Of a stretch of 64,000 bases of DNA, positions 20,502 to 30,361 are shown piece after piece. The stretch spans positions 1 through 64,000 of the forward strand of contig CAMDDG010000004.1 in the NCBI GenBank assembly GCA_945890895.1. Reading direction: 5' to 3'. A program made the translations under genes and the position numbers. This stretch comes from Chitinophaga pinensis (GTDB lineage: Bacteria > Bacteroidota > Bacteroidia > NS11-12g > UBA955). Each line of letters opens with the position of its first letter. Position 1 is the first letter of the stretch. The notes beneath the pieces are model-generated. The model searched no databases. It saw only the letters and a list, made by a program, of their open reading frames with translations, and was not told where the DNA came from.

Positions 20502-20707
20502 GGTGGTTGTTTATCGGGTTGATTAAATTGTATCAAGGAGCGATTTCACCGTTGTTGCCGAATGCGTGTCGGTACACCCCCACATGTTCACAATACGGGA
20601 TAGAGGCGTTTAAGAAGTATTCGTTTTTCAAGGCGTTGAAGCTGACGGTATTTCGGATAGGGCGTTGTCACCCGTGGGGTGGCAGCGGATATGATCCGCT
20701 GCCCTAA
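20498..20707 (+). CDS. yidD: Membrane protein insertion efficiency factor YidD
   Basis: [28 protein letters not shown]...[14 protein letters not shown]. Confidence 0.96.
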   Translation: MRWLFIGLIKLYQGAISPLLPNACRYTPTCSQYGIEAFKKYSFFKALKLTVFRIGRCHPWGGSGYDPLP

Positions 20708-20912
20708 TATAAGGGCGCCACGATTTTTTTAAACCGTGTTTGCGTTAAAGCGGTAGCGATCCCCTGCCTTGAAGGGAATATTGTGGTTACAGCCTGAAGT
20801 TTGGGGTAGGCGTATTGGGTGTATGCGGGTAACGTTCTGTTGCCTTGAATTCGTTGGAAGGTTTAAAATCATCGGTGATGGATAAAAATTGTTCACAATC
20901 ACTTTGTTTATA

Positions 20913-20944
20913 TGTGGATTATTTTCTATCTTTGCACCCCCAAA
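20913..20944 (+). promoter_or_regulatory. rpsF operon promoter TTTG-N20-TATCTTTG
   Basis: -33/-7 spacing fits Bacteroidota consensus. Confidence 0.75.
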
Positions 20945-20954
20945 AATAACTATT

Positions 20955-21365
20955 ATGAGTAAAAAACAGTACGAAGCTGTGATCATTTTAACACCCGTGC
21001 TCTCTGAGCAACAGATGAAGGACGCTGTTGCAGGCTACAGAGGGTTGATCACAGAAAACGGTGGGGAGATCGTTCACGAAGAGAACTGGGGTCTCACTAA
21101 ATTAGCCTATCCCATCGACAAAAAAGGCACGGGTTTTTATCACTTGTTTGAGTTCAAAGCGGACCCTACATTTATCAAAACTTTAGATTTGACGTATCGT
21201 CGTGATGAGCGCATTTTGCGTTACTTGACTTTGTCATTAGACAAATGGGCGATCGAGTTCAATCAAAAGAAGCGCAGTGGAGAAATCAAAACTTCTTCTA
21301 CCGCTAAGGAAAAGAAAGCTGCAAACATTGCAAAACTAGAACTAGACGAAGACGAGGACATCTAA
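20955..21365 (+). CDS. rpsF: 30S ribosomal protein S6
   Basis: [20 protein letters not shown]...; followed by S18 and L9. Confidence 0.96.
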   Translation: MSKKQYEAVIILTPVLSEQQMKDAVAGYRGLITENGGEIVHEENWGLTKLAYPIDKKGTGFYHLFEFKADPTFIKTLDLTYRRDERILRYLTLSLDKWAIEFNQKKRSGEIKTSSTAKEKKAANIAKLELDEDEDI

Positions 21366-21366
21366 T

Positions 21367-21630
21367 ATGAGCAAAGAAGCAAATTTTATCTTCAACCAAA
21401 CACCACAGGTGTTGCAAAAGAAGAAATACTGTCGTTTCAAAAAGCACGGTATTAAGCATATCGATTATAAAGACAAAGATTTCTTGTTGAAATTCATCAA
21501 CGAGCAAGGTAAAATCCTTCCTCGTCGTATCACCGGAACATCTTTGAAGTATCAACGTAAAATTTCTGTAGCTGTGAAAAGAGCGCGCCACTTGGCGTTG
21601 TTGCCTTTCGTTGCTGACGGATTGAAATAA
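21367..21630 (+). CDS. rpsR: 30S ribosomal protein S18
   Basis: [11 protein letters not shown]...[31 protein letters not shown]. Confidence 0.97.
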   Translation: MSKEANFIFNQTPQVLQKKKYCRFKKHGIKHIDYKDKDFLLKFINEQGKILPRRITGTSLKYQRKISVAVKRARHLALLPFVADGLK

Positions 21631-21644
21631 AAAGGAGGCTAATC

Positions 21645-22085
21645 ATGAAAGTTATCTTAAAAGAAGACATCAAAAACTTAGGCCATAAGGACGATGTAGT
21701 AAACGTGAAAGACGGTTACGGTCGTAATTTCCTTATCCCTCAAGGTAAAGCTAAATTAGCCACCGAAGGAGCTTTGAAAATGTTGGCAGAAGAACTTCGC
21801 CAACGTGAGTTCAAAATGGACAAGCTTCGTAAAGATGCCGAGCAATTGTCAGGAAGTCTTAACGGTTCTACCGTTACATTGACAACCAAAGCAGGTGCTT
21901 CCGGAAAAATCTTCGGATCTATCACTTCTTTACAAATTGCAAATGCTTTGAAAGACAAAGGATTTGAAGTAGACAGAAGAAGAATTATGGTAGACGACAT
22001 CAAAGAAATCGGCTCTTACGCCGCTACTGTGAACCTATTCAAAGACATCAGCGCCTCCATTACTGTGGAAGTAATCGCTGAATAA
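21645..22085 (+). CDS. rplI: 50S ribosomal protein L9
   Basis: MKVILKEDIKNLGHKDDVVNVKDGYGRNFLIPQGKA. Confidence 0.97.
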   Translation: MKVILKEDIKNLGHKDDVVNVKDGYGRNFLIPQGKAKLATEGALKMLAEELRQREFKMDKLRKDAEQLSGSLNGSTVTLTTKAGASGKIFGSITSLQIANALKDKGFEVDRRRIMVDDIKEIGSYAATVNLFKDISASITVEVIAE

Positions 22086-22106
22086 TTGTTTGGTTATTGT
22101 TGTTGT

Positions 22107-22144
22107 AAAATGGCTGCTGTTAAATCAGTAGCCATTTTTTTTGT
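22107..22144 (+). terminator. Terminator after rplI
   Basis: AAAATGGCTGCTG-TTAAAT-CAGTAGCCATTTT followed by T tract. Confidence 0.85.
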
Positions 22145-22153
22145 TATTTACAC

Positions 22154-22161
22154 TACCTTTG
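22154..22161 (+). promoter_or_regulatory. -7 box TACCTTTG, 6 nt upstream of RND transporter ATG
   Basis: TACCTTTGCACGCAATG. Confidence 0.55.
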
Positions 22162-22167
22162 CACGCA

Positions 22168-24546
22168 ATGATTTGGTCTAGGGTAGCCACTTTTGTGCTT
22201 AAGAAACGTGCGTTTTTCGTCGCCATAATACTCGCATTTACTGCAACAATGGGGTATTTCGCTTCCAAAGTGGAATTAGAATACAATATGCAACGTCTGG
22301 TTCCAGAGGATGACCCCGATGTAAAATTTTACGACGCATTCAAAAAGAAATTCGGTGATGATGGCAATAAATTGATTGCCGCAATAAAAACCCCAGAATT
22401 ATTTCAACTGGATTATTACCTCCAATTGAAGCAATTGTGCGATTCCTTGAATCAAATACCTGGCGTAAAGGGCGTGCTTTCGCCAACCAATGTTTATCAT
22501 TTAGAATTAGATACCAACGATCTTCTTCGCATGAATCCATTGGTTAAAGAAGTTCCCCACAACCAGGCAGAGTTAGATAGTTTGGGTGAAATCTTTTTTA
22601 ATCTGAAATTTTACGAAGGCCTGCTCTATAATCCCCAATCTCAAGTTTCACTCATCATTGTATCGGTAGACCCTACTTATATGTTTAGTGAAAAACGGGT
22701 AGAACTGATTGAATCCATTACCGAACGATTGAATGCCTTTGGTGAAAATCAAAAGCAAGAAATGCACATTACCGGTTTGCCCTTTATTCGATATCAGAAC
22801 GCCACTTCCATCAAAAATGAAATTATTCTTTTTACAGTTTTTGCATTTATTGTAACAGCTATTCTGATATTGGTATTGTTTAAGAATATTGGCACATTGT
22901 TGGTGTCGTTGCTGTTTATTTCCATTGGTGTTTTAACCATGTTTGGAGTAACGGTTTTATGTGGTTATAAACTCAATATTTTATCCGGAACCTTACCCCC
23001 GCTCTTAGTTGTAGTAGGAGTGCAGAATACGATTTATTTAATTAATCAATATCACGATCAGTATCGCAAACACGGGAATCAAGCAAAAGCGCTAACTCGA
23101 ATTATTTCACACGTTGGAGTAGCTACCTTTTTAATTAATTTTACAACAGCCATTGGCTTTGGTACCTTTTATTTTACAAAAACAATTATACTGGAACAGT
23201 TCGGAATTGTTTCTTTTGTTACAATCAACATCATTTTCTTGATTAGTATTGTGGGAATTCCGGTGTTGTATTCTTATTTACCTACTCCTAGTCACAAGCA
23301 AACTAAGCATTTAGATAGTAAGAGTTGGAATGGATTTTTGAATTGGATATCACACTTGGTATTCAAACGAAAACGAAGAATTTTCTATTGGTTTTCTGTA
23401 GTTACTATTTTCGCAACGGTATTCCTGATTCGATTAAAACCTTTGTCTTTTATTGTTGATGACATCCCCCACGACAGTAAAGTATATCGCGACTTAGAGT
23501 ACATTCAAAATAACTTTCATGGGGCAATGCCGTATGAAATTGTAATTACATCCTACGAAGAAGGCGGTGTGACCAATGTGGATATGCTTACCAAAGGGAG
23601 AAGATTACAACGTGCACTTTCGGAATTCGATGAATTATCGAAACCCATGTCCATTGTTGAAGTTATTTCCGCTGCGAATCAAGCTGTTAATGAAAATGAT
23701 CCCAATTATTATCGAATTCCCAAGGCCACAGATTTTGGTGATTTGATGATGAAATTTCCGAGTTCAATCACTTCCTCCGATGGAAACAAAGATGCAGGAA
23801 ATAGTAATAAGTTGTTAAGAGGATTGGTTGATTCTACCTATTCTCAGATGCGGATCAGTTATCAAATTAAGGATATTGGTAGTGTTCGATTGGATTCATT
23901 GAATGTAATTATTACCCAAAAAGCCAAAGAGATTTTCCCATCGCAAGAATACAATGTTGCCATAACGGGGACTTCATCGATTTTCTTAAAGGGGAATAAA
24001 TACTTGTATAACAGCTTGGGTCAATCTACATTTTGGGCGTTATTGATAATATCTTTAACCATGACGTTTTTGTTCCCCAGTTGGAGAATGGTACTCATTG
24101 CCATAGTTCCCAATATCATCCCTCTGTTGATTACAGCGGGTACCATGGGATATTTCAATATTCCGTTGAAAGCATCAACCATTTTGGTGTTTAGTATTGC
24201 ATTTGGTATAACGGTAGATGCTACAATTCACTTTGTTACTACGTTTAGACGGGAAATTATTGTACACCGACATTCAGTACGGCACGCTTTGAAAATTACC
24301 ATTCCTGAAGTGGGAATCAGTATGATTTATTCGGGATTAGCGGTTTGTTCGGGCTTCATGATTTTTGCTTTCAGTGAATTTCAGGGTACTCAAGCGTTGG
24401 GATGGTTAACAGCTTTAACGATTTTCTCTGGAATTGCAACGAATTTATTCCTATTGCCCGCTTTAATTTTGGCGTTTGAAAAATTCATCAATCCTAAGGT
24501 GGAATTGAAAGAAACGCTGTTGGATTTTGCAGAAGGAGAAGAGTAA
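22168..24546 (+). CDS. RND/MMPL superfamily transporter
   Basis: ~793 aa, two TM-periplasmic-TM repeats; start set by promoter position. Confidence 0.85.
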   Translation: MIWSRVATFVLKKRAFFVAIILAFTATMGYFASKVELEYNMQRLVPEDDPDVKFYDAFKKKFGDDGNKLIAAIKTPELFQLDYYLQLKQLCDSLNQIPGVKGVLSPTNVYHLELDTNDLLRMNPLVKEVPHNQAELDSLGEIFFNLKFYEGLLYNPQSQVSLIIVSVDPTYMFSEKRVELIESITERLNAFGENQKQEMHITGLPFIRYQNATSIKNEIILFTVFAFIVTAILILVLFKNIGTLLVSLLFISIGVLTMFGVTVLCGYKLNILSGTLPPLLVVVGVQNTIYLINQYHDQYRKHGNQAKALTRIISHVGVATFLINFTTAIGFGTFYFTKTIILEQFGIVSFVTINIIFLISIVGIPVLYSYLPTPSHKQTKHLDSKSWNGFLNWISHLVFKRKRRIFYWFSVVTIFATVFLIRLKPLSFIVDDIPHDSKVYRDLEYIQNNFHGAMPYEIVITSYEEGGVTNVDMLTKGRRLQRALSEFDELSKPMSIVEVISAANQAVNENDPNYYRIPKATDFGDLMMKFPSSITSSDGNKDAGNSNKLLRGLVDSTYSQMRISYQIKDIGSVRLDSLNVIITQKAKEIFPSQEYNVAITGTSSIFLKGNKYLYNSLGQSTFWALLIISLTMTFLFPSWRMVLIAIVPNIIPLLITAGTMGYFNIPLKASTILVFSIAFGITVDATIHFVTTFRREIIVHRHSVRHALKITIPEVGISMIYSGLAVCSGFMIFAFSEFQGTQALGWLTALTIFSGIATNLFLLPALILAFEKFINPKVELKETLLDFAEGEE

Positions 24547-24555
24547 TTTTCGGTT

Positions 24556-25713
24556 TTAAATGGTAGGAAATACCAATTGATTGCAACCTCGAATATCTGA
24601 ATGGTCAATTCTACCCGAAATTTCAAAGGTACCATCGGGGAAGGTTTTCCCGAGGTCGTCGGTGGCAATGAATGAGCAACTGTGGTAATTCATCAGATCG
24701 ATCACGCAAATTCTACCCGTTTTGTTTGCAGGCAAAAAAGCTCTAAAATCCGAAGGATCTTGTATGAGAATTTTCATCCAAGGCGGACATTGGAAAATTC
24801 CATTTCCCAAAGAATATGCTTGCGAAGTGAGTTCGGTCATACCGTATTCGCTTAATATGTCATTTTTTCGAAAGCCTTCACAAAGTTGCTTATGTACTTC
24901 GTTTCTTGTTAGCTCCGGTCCTCGTCCTTTCATACCACCCGTTTCCAAGATATCGGTTTGTGAAAATAATTCGGAAATTAGGGTATGGGGATCGGTAGTT
25001 TCTTTGGTGAATTCCTTATTGACGAATTGAGAAAATTCCAAAAGTCCGAAAGTAACGCCCCACAACAACACGCGTTTATTTTCACGTTTCCACTTGAATA
25101 AGTCTAATAGAAGTTGTTCAAATTGCAAATTATAAAATCCGCCTTCTTTTGCTCGCACTTTAATTAACTGATCTACCATGTAGATCAAACCCGAGCCGGA
25201 TCGATCTAAATAACTCGGAAGCAACGCTGCTATTACGTCGTAATTTGGATTCTGAACTTTGATGGTATCAAGGAGACCGGGTTTAAATGATGCCTTTTTT
25301 GCTTCATTTAATTGCTTTAAAAATAGGTCGTATCCATTAAGGCAGGCTTGTTCATAATCCTTTAAATGATGAATATGGTGTTGTGAAATACCTATCCCGG
25401 TTGTTGAACTGCTGGTAAAGTGGATTTCATGATTGGGATAACAACTGATTTTTTTTGTTTTAAACAGAGAAATGGGTAAAAAAGGAATTTCCGATTCGTG
25501 TTGAAATTGCAAGTTTTCTGGAATATTTTTTGCGTTTTTCGCAAATCCCAGCGATAAATGCACCCAATCAGAAAATACTTCGTTCCGCTGCATTTGAAAT
25601 CGATAAATTTCTAAACAAGTTTCGGTAAATTTGTTAGAATCTACTTTGAATTGGCTGTTTAAAATATCGTGGATGCTCTTGGGAATCATCGGAGTAAGTT
25701 CTTGCAACGACAA
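24556..25713 (-). CDS. LuxE/PaaK-like acyltransferase / acyl-protein synthetase-like protein
   Basis: FTSSSTTG, LSEYGMTELTSQAYS, DLGKTFPDGTFEISGRIDHSDIRGC. Confidence 0.75.
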   Translation of the reverse strand: MSLQELTPMIPKSIHDILNSQFKVDSNKFTETCLEIYRFQMQRNEVFSDWVHLSLGFAKNAKNIPENLQFQHESEIPFLPISLFKTKKISCYPNHEIHFTSSSTTGIGISQHHIHHLKDYEQACLNGYDLFLKQLNEAKKASFKPGLLDTIKVQNPNYDVIAALLPSYLDRSGSGLIYMVDQLIKVRAKEGGFYNLQFEQLLLDLFKWKRENKRVLLWGVTFGLLEFSQFVNKEFTKETTDPHTLISELFSQTDILETGGMKGRGPELTRNEVHKQLCEGFRKNDILSEYGMTELTSQAYSLGNGIFQCPPWMKILIQDPSDFRAFLPANKTGRICVIDLMNYHSCSFIATDDLGKTFPDGTFEISGRIDHSDIRGCNQLVFPTI

Positions 25714-26170
25714 AGATACGAACTCTAAGGTGCCTCAGTTGGAGTTTTTAGATCAATTTATTGTATCTACCCCTGCGGGATACGATAGTTTGGTTGAGTT
25801 GCATATTGAATATTTGGATAACGACGGCGACATAGGTTTGTCTGAAAGCGACACAACCGGTCCATTTAAATTTGGCGAATATGCATTTTACAATCTGTTT
25901 TGCTTTATATATGTCAGGGAAAACGGAATTTGGGTAAAGCCATTGAATCCATTTAGTACCCTGGATACCTTATTTTTGCATGAACGGTTTCCAAACATTA
26001 CGCCCACCTCTGAGAATAAAAGATTGAGAGGTGAAATTACGTTATATATACCTGCAAGGCCCTTGGAATTGAGAAGAGACTCAGTGCGATTTGAAATTCA
26101 GTTGTGGGATAGAGCATTAAATAAAAGCAATGTGTTAAAATCTAATGTGTTTAAATTAAAACATCCATGA
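25673..26170 (+). CDS. Putative lipoprotein
   Basis: Short lipobox signal MLLGIIGVSSC; ATG inferred. Confidence 0.6.
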   Translation: MLLGIIGVSSCNDKDTNSKVPQLEFLDQFIVSTPAGYDSLVELHIEYLDNDGDIGLSESDTTGPFKFGEYAFYNLFCFIYVRENGIWVKPLNPFSTLDTLFLHERFPNITPTSENKRLRGEITLYIPARPLELRRDSVRFEIQLWDRALNKSNVLKSNVFKLKHP

Positions 26171-26217
26171 GCCAAAGTCAATTAAAATTAATATTTTCGT
26201 ATCCTCTTATTACATAC

Positions 26218-26802
26218 ATGAAGTCTAGAATTATTTTACGTTTTATATATCTGTTGAGTTTAATTATCACATCAAATTCATTATCCGCTCAACGCGTTAC
26301 TCTTGCTTATATCGATTCTGATTATATTTTGGGAAGAATGCCTGAATATAAATCGGCACAAACTCAACTAGACGATGCTGCAACAGCCTGGGAAACAGAA
26401 GCGGGTAAATTAGAGGCCAAATTAAGTCAAATGGTAAAAGATTTCTCCGCAGAAGAGATTCTTCTCACCAGTGATCAAAGAGGTCAGCGAAAGGAGGCAA
26501 TTGCGAAACAGGAAAGCGAACTTATTAAGTTTAGAGAAGAAAAGTTTGGCACCGACGGTGAGTTATTTAAGAAACGCGCCCAATTAATAAAGCCCATTCA
26601 AGATAAAATGTTTGATGCGGTACAAAAAGTAGCAAAACAAGAAGGGCTTGACTACATCTTCGATAAAGCATCGGGTGTTCAAATGTTGTATGCAAATCCT
26701 AAATACGACAAAACTTTTGAGGTAATGGAAGAATTGGGAATTCCTCTAACAGAGAATGAAGGAAAACCCAAAGGGGGTGCCAAATCAGGAGACCAAAATT
26801 AA
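26218..26802 (+). CDS. OmpH/Skp family periplasmic chaperone (copy 1)
   Basis: Signal peptide + VTLAYIDSDYILGRMPEYKSAQTQLD... Confidence 0.85.
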   Translation: MKSRIILRFIYLLSLIITSNSLSAQRVTLAYIDSDYILGRMPEYKSAQTQLDDAATAWETEAGKLEAKLSQMVKDFSAEEILLTSDQRGQRKEAIAKQESELIKFREEKFGTDGELFKKRAQLIKPIQDKMFDAVQKVAKQEGLDYIFDKASGVQMLYANPKYDKTFEVMEELGIPLTENEGKPKGGAKSGDQN

Positions 26803-26941
26803 ATTGGTGTGCCACCTAATCATTTAATAACATAAAATTCAGTGGATATTAATCGAGTGTTTATCGATTTCCATATTATTGAGTTAACTTTGGCATTTAA
26901 ATTGTAAAAATTTTCAAGAATCAAATAATTACACATACACA

Positions 26942-27502
26942 ATGAAAAAATTCTTTTTAGTACTAACTGTCATTTTAGGCAGTATTGCTGCAGTTCAAGC
27001 ACAAGCACAAAAAATGGCTTTCGTAAACACTCAATTAATCATGGATACCTTGCCTACAAAGGATTCTGCTGAATTGAAATTACAGGCAATTGCAATGCAA
27101 TACGATGATGCTATCAAATCTTTAACTTCTGAAATCCAAGCAAAACAAGCTGAATACGAAGCAAAAACGAAATCAGGCGGACAAAATGCTGCAACTGAAT
27201 TGTTAAGAAAACGTATTGAAAGTCTTTACCAAGATTATCAAGAAACCGAACAAGTAGCGAATCGCGATATTCAAATGCAACGCGCAAATTTGTTAAAACC
27301 CATTGTAGATGATATCAAAGTGGCTATTGGAGTGGTAGCAGCTGAAAACGGTTATACTGCGGTTATTGATAACGCAGCTCAGATTGTATTGTGGACTTCC
27401 TCCGACAAGGACGATATTACTGCAAAAGTAATTGCACACATGTTGAATAAAAGCAAAACAACTGTGCCTGCAGCAGGTAAACCATCTGCAGGAAAAAAAT
27501 AA
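26942..27502 (+). CDS. OmpH/Skp family periplasmic chaperone (copy 2)
   Basis: Signal peptide + KMAFVNTQLIMDTLPTKDSAELKLQ..., tandem with copy 1. Confidence 0.85.
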   Translation: MKKFFLVLTVILGSIAAVQAQAQKMAFVNTQLIMDTLPTKDSAELKLQAIAMQYDDAIKSLTSEIQAKQAEYEAKTKSGGQNAATELLRKRIESLYQDYQETEQVANRDIQMQRANLLKPIVDDIKVAIGVVAAENGYTAVIDNAAQIVLWTSSDKDDITAKVIAHMLNKSKTTVPAAGKPSAGKK

Positions 27503-27534
27503 ACCTTAATTAAATTCTAAAATTATAGTGAACT

Positions 27535-27565
27535 AAAGCTGCTTCAAAAGAGGCAGCTTTTTTTA
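27535..27565 (+). terminator. Terminator after ompH copy 2
   Basis: AAAGCTGCTTC-AAAA-GAGGCAGCTTT + T tract. Confidence 0.8.
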
Positions 27566-27630
27566 TAAAAACTCAAAATGGATTAACGTGAATTAATGTG
27601 GTATATTCGAATCTCAATATAAATCTTAGT

Positions 27631-28449
27631 GTGGCAAAAATTGGAGTATTTGATTCCGGTTATGGTGGCTTAACCGTCTTACAATCGCTGGTGGAAAAAC
27701 TTCCACAATACGATTTTGTATATTTAGGAGATAATGCCCGCGCACCTTACGGGGATAAATCATTTGAAACTGTTTATCAGTATACGTTGCAAGCGGTTAA
27801 TTGGTTATTTGATGTTCAAAACTGCGATTTGGTAATTTTAGCTTGCAATACAGCCTCGGCAAAGGCACTTCGTCAAATTCAACAAGTCGACCTTCCCCAA
27901 AGAGAAGATTCAAAACGAGTATTGGGAGTTATTCGTCCTACAACAGAAATTATTGGAAATTTCACCAAGACCGGCCATATAGGTGTTGTTGGAACTGCGG
28001 GTACAATAAAATCCAATTCCTATGCCATTGAAATGGAGCGATTTTTCCCGGGAATTCAGGTGCATCAAGAAGCGTGTCCTATTTGGGTACATCTGGTTGA
28101 AAATCGATTTGTCGGTTTACCCGGTACCGATTATTTCGTTAAGTACCATTTAGATCATTTATTTGGTCAATTCCCCCAAATTGATACGCTTTTATTGGCA
28201 TGTACTCATTATCCCTTGCTGATGAGCTCCATACAAAAGAATGTAAATGAAAATATAGCAGTGATTAGTCAAGGAGGCATAGTGGCTAATAGTTTGAACA
28301 GTTATTTGCAAAGGCATCCCGAAATAGAACAGAAGTTAAGTAAACAGGGGAGTCGATTATTTTTTACCACCGAAAAGTTCAACGATTTTAATCAATTGGC
28401 TACCTTATTCTATGGGGATGATGTGATAGCTGAGCGGGTGATTTTGTAA
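27631..28449 (+). CDS. murI: Glutamate racemase
   Basis: GVFDSGYGGLTVL, LACNTASA, LLACTHYPLL; GTG start inferred. Confidence 0.95.
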   Translation: MAKIGVFDSGYGGLTVLQSLVEKLPQYDFVYLGDNARAPYGDKSFETVYQYTLQAVNWLFDVQNCDLVILACNTASAKALRQIQQVDLPQREDSKRVLGVIRPTTEIIGNFTKTGHIGVVGTAGTIKSNSYAIEMERFFPGIQVHQEACPIWVHLVENRFVGLPGTDYFVKYHLDHLFGQFPQIDTLLLACTHYPLLMSSIQKNVNENIAVISQGGIVANSLNSYLQRHPEIEQKLSKQGSRLFFTTEKFNDFNQLATLFYGDDVIAERVIL

Positions 28450-28458
28450 CTTTGCACC

Positions 28459-30270
28459 ATGGCGCCTGACGATTTAAGACCTTTTATTCTATCGCTTCCA
28501 GAATCACCGGGGGTCTATAAATATTTTGATAAGGAAGGCACCATTATATATGTTGGTAAAGCTAAAAATCTAAAGCGACGGGTATCTTCATATTTTACAA
28601 AGAATCATTACGAGGATTTTAAAACTCAATTGCTGGTAAGTAAAATTCGAAAAATCGAATTTACGGTGGTTGATACAGAGATGGATGCTTTGCTGTTGGA
28701 AAACAGTTTAATCAAGGAATTTCAACCTAAGTACAACATCAATTTAAAAGACGATAAGTCGTATCCGTATATAAAAATTACGAATGAACGCTTTCCACGC
28801 GTTTTCCCAATGAGAAATCCCATGAAAGATGGTTCTCGTTATTTTGGACCTTATGCATCGGTGAGAATCATGAATACCGTTTTAGAACTTATTCAAAAAC
28901 TGTATCCAACTCGGAATTGCAATTTGAAAATGAATGCAAAATCGATTGCTGATGGCAAGTTTAAATTGTGTTTGGAATATCATATTGGGAATTGTAAAGC
29001 TCCCTGTGTGGGCTATCAAACTGAGCAACAGTATATGGACAGCATCGATCAAATTGTTAAAATTCTAAAAGGCAATTTGACTGAAGTAAAACAACATTTG
29101 AAAAAACTGATGCTCGAATCTGCTGAAAATTTGCAGTTTGAAGAGGCACAGATTTTTAAAGATAAACTTCAGTTACTCGAACGATATCAAAGTAAGAGTA
29201 CCATTGTAAGTCCCCAAGTTGGAGATGTGGAGGTGTACTCGATCAGCAGTACCGATAAGTACGGTTTTATCAATTTTCTTCGGGTGAGTCAAGGCATCAT
29301 TGTGATATCTAGAAATGTGGAAGTCCGGAAAAAAATGAATGAAACCGATGAAGAAATTTTGGTTCATGTAATGGGAGAGATGCGTCAGCATTACGGAGAT
29401 CACTGCAGGGAAGTCATTACACAGCATGAAGTTGAATGGCCAGAAAAGGATGTAATTATAACCATCCCCAAAGCGGGCGACAAAAAAAAGTTGCAAGATT
29501 TGAGTTTGAAAAATGCCATGCTTTACCGCCAAGAGAAACTTCAGCAGTACGAAAAACTCAATCCCCAAGTTCGTGTAGATCGGTTATTGGAACAAATGCG
29601 AAGTGATTTGCGGTTAGCCGATCTTCCCAAACACATAGAGTGTTTTGATAACTCTAATTTTCAGGGACAATATCCAGTAAGTGCTTGTGTTGTGTTTAGG
29701 GATGGGAAACCAGCTAAAAACGATTACCGACATTTCAATGTAAAAACAGTGGAAGGCCCCAATGATTTTGCAACAATGAAAGAAGCTATTACTCGAAGAT
29801 ACATGCGTTTACTGGCAGAAAATCAAGACTTACCGCAATTAATTGTGGTGGATGGGGGAAAGGGTCAATTAAGCGCAGCCGTGGAAGCATTAAAAGAATT
29901 AGGCATCTATACGAAATTGGCCATTATAGGAATAGCCAAACGGTTAGAAGAAATTTATTATCCCAACGATCCTTTGCCTTTATATATAGATAAGAAATCC
30001 GAAACATTGAAAGTGATACAGCACATGCGGGATGAAGCCCATCGATTTGGTATTACGCACCACCGTCAGCGGAGAGATAAAGGAACATTGAAAACATCTT
30101 TGACAGAAATTCCGGGAATAGGTCCGGCAAAAGCGAAAATGTTATTGAATTCGTTTCGAAGTATTGCGCGAATTAAAACCGCATCAATTGAATCGTTGCA
30201 GTCGGTTGTTGGTCGTTCTTCTGCTGAGCTAATTTATCAATTTTATCACGATTCTAATGATATTCCATAA
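28459..30270 (+). CDS. uvrC: Excinuclease ABC subunit C
   Basis: SPGVYKYFDKEGTIIYVGKAKNLKRRVSSYF; UVR motif; C-terminal HhH. Confidence 0.97.
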   Translation: MAPDDLRPFILSLPESPGVYKYFDKEGTIIYVGKAKNLKRRVSSYFTKNHYEDFKTQLLVSKIRKIEFTVVDTEMDALLLENSLIKEFQPKYNINLKDDKSYPYIKITNERFPRVFPMRNPMKDGSRYFGPYASVRIMNTVLELIQKLYPTRNCNLKMNAKSIADGKFKLCLEYHIGNCKAPCVGYQTEQQYMDSIDQIVKILKGNLTEVKQHLKKLMLESAENLQFEEAQIFKDKLQLLERYQSKSTIVSPQVGDVEVYSISSTDKYGFINFLRVSQGIIVISRNVEVRKKMNETDEEILVHVMGEMRQHYGDHCREVITQHEVEWPEKDVIITIPKAGDKKKLQDLSLKNAMLYRQEKLQQYEKLNPQVRVDRLLEQMRSDLRLADLPKHIECFDNSNFQGQYPVSACVVFRDGKPAKNDYRHFNVKTVEGPNDFATMKEAITRRYMRLLAENQDLPQLIVVDGGKGQLSAAVEALKELGIYTKLAIIGIAKRLEEIYYPNDPLPLYIDKKSETLKVIQHMRDEAHRFGITHHRQRRDKGTLKTSLTEIPGIGPAKAKMLLNSFRSIARIKTASIESLQSVVGRSSAELIYQFYHDSNDIP

Positions 30271-30346
30271 ATTGAAATACGTGTTGACTTTAATAATAAT
30301 GGGTGGAATAATTTTTTAATTAACCTGTGTAAATCATCAAAAATTA

Positions 30347-30354
30347 TAATTTTG
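30347..30354 (+). promoter_or_regulatory. -7 box TAATTTTG upstream of pabB-like gene
   Basis: 7 nt upstream of ATG 30362. Confidence 0.5.
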
Positions 30355-30361
30355 CTGAAAC

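Noticed and set aside
23463-23473. ATCCCCCACGA as a further motif copy
   Set aside because: C5 tract without the GA core; one of many ordinary CCCCC/GGGGG tracts (also 37250, 49205, 56986).
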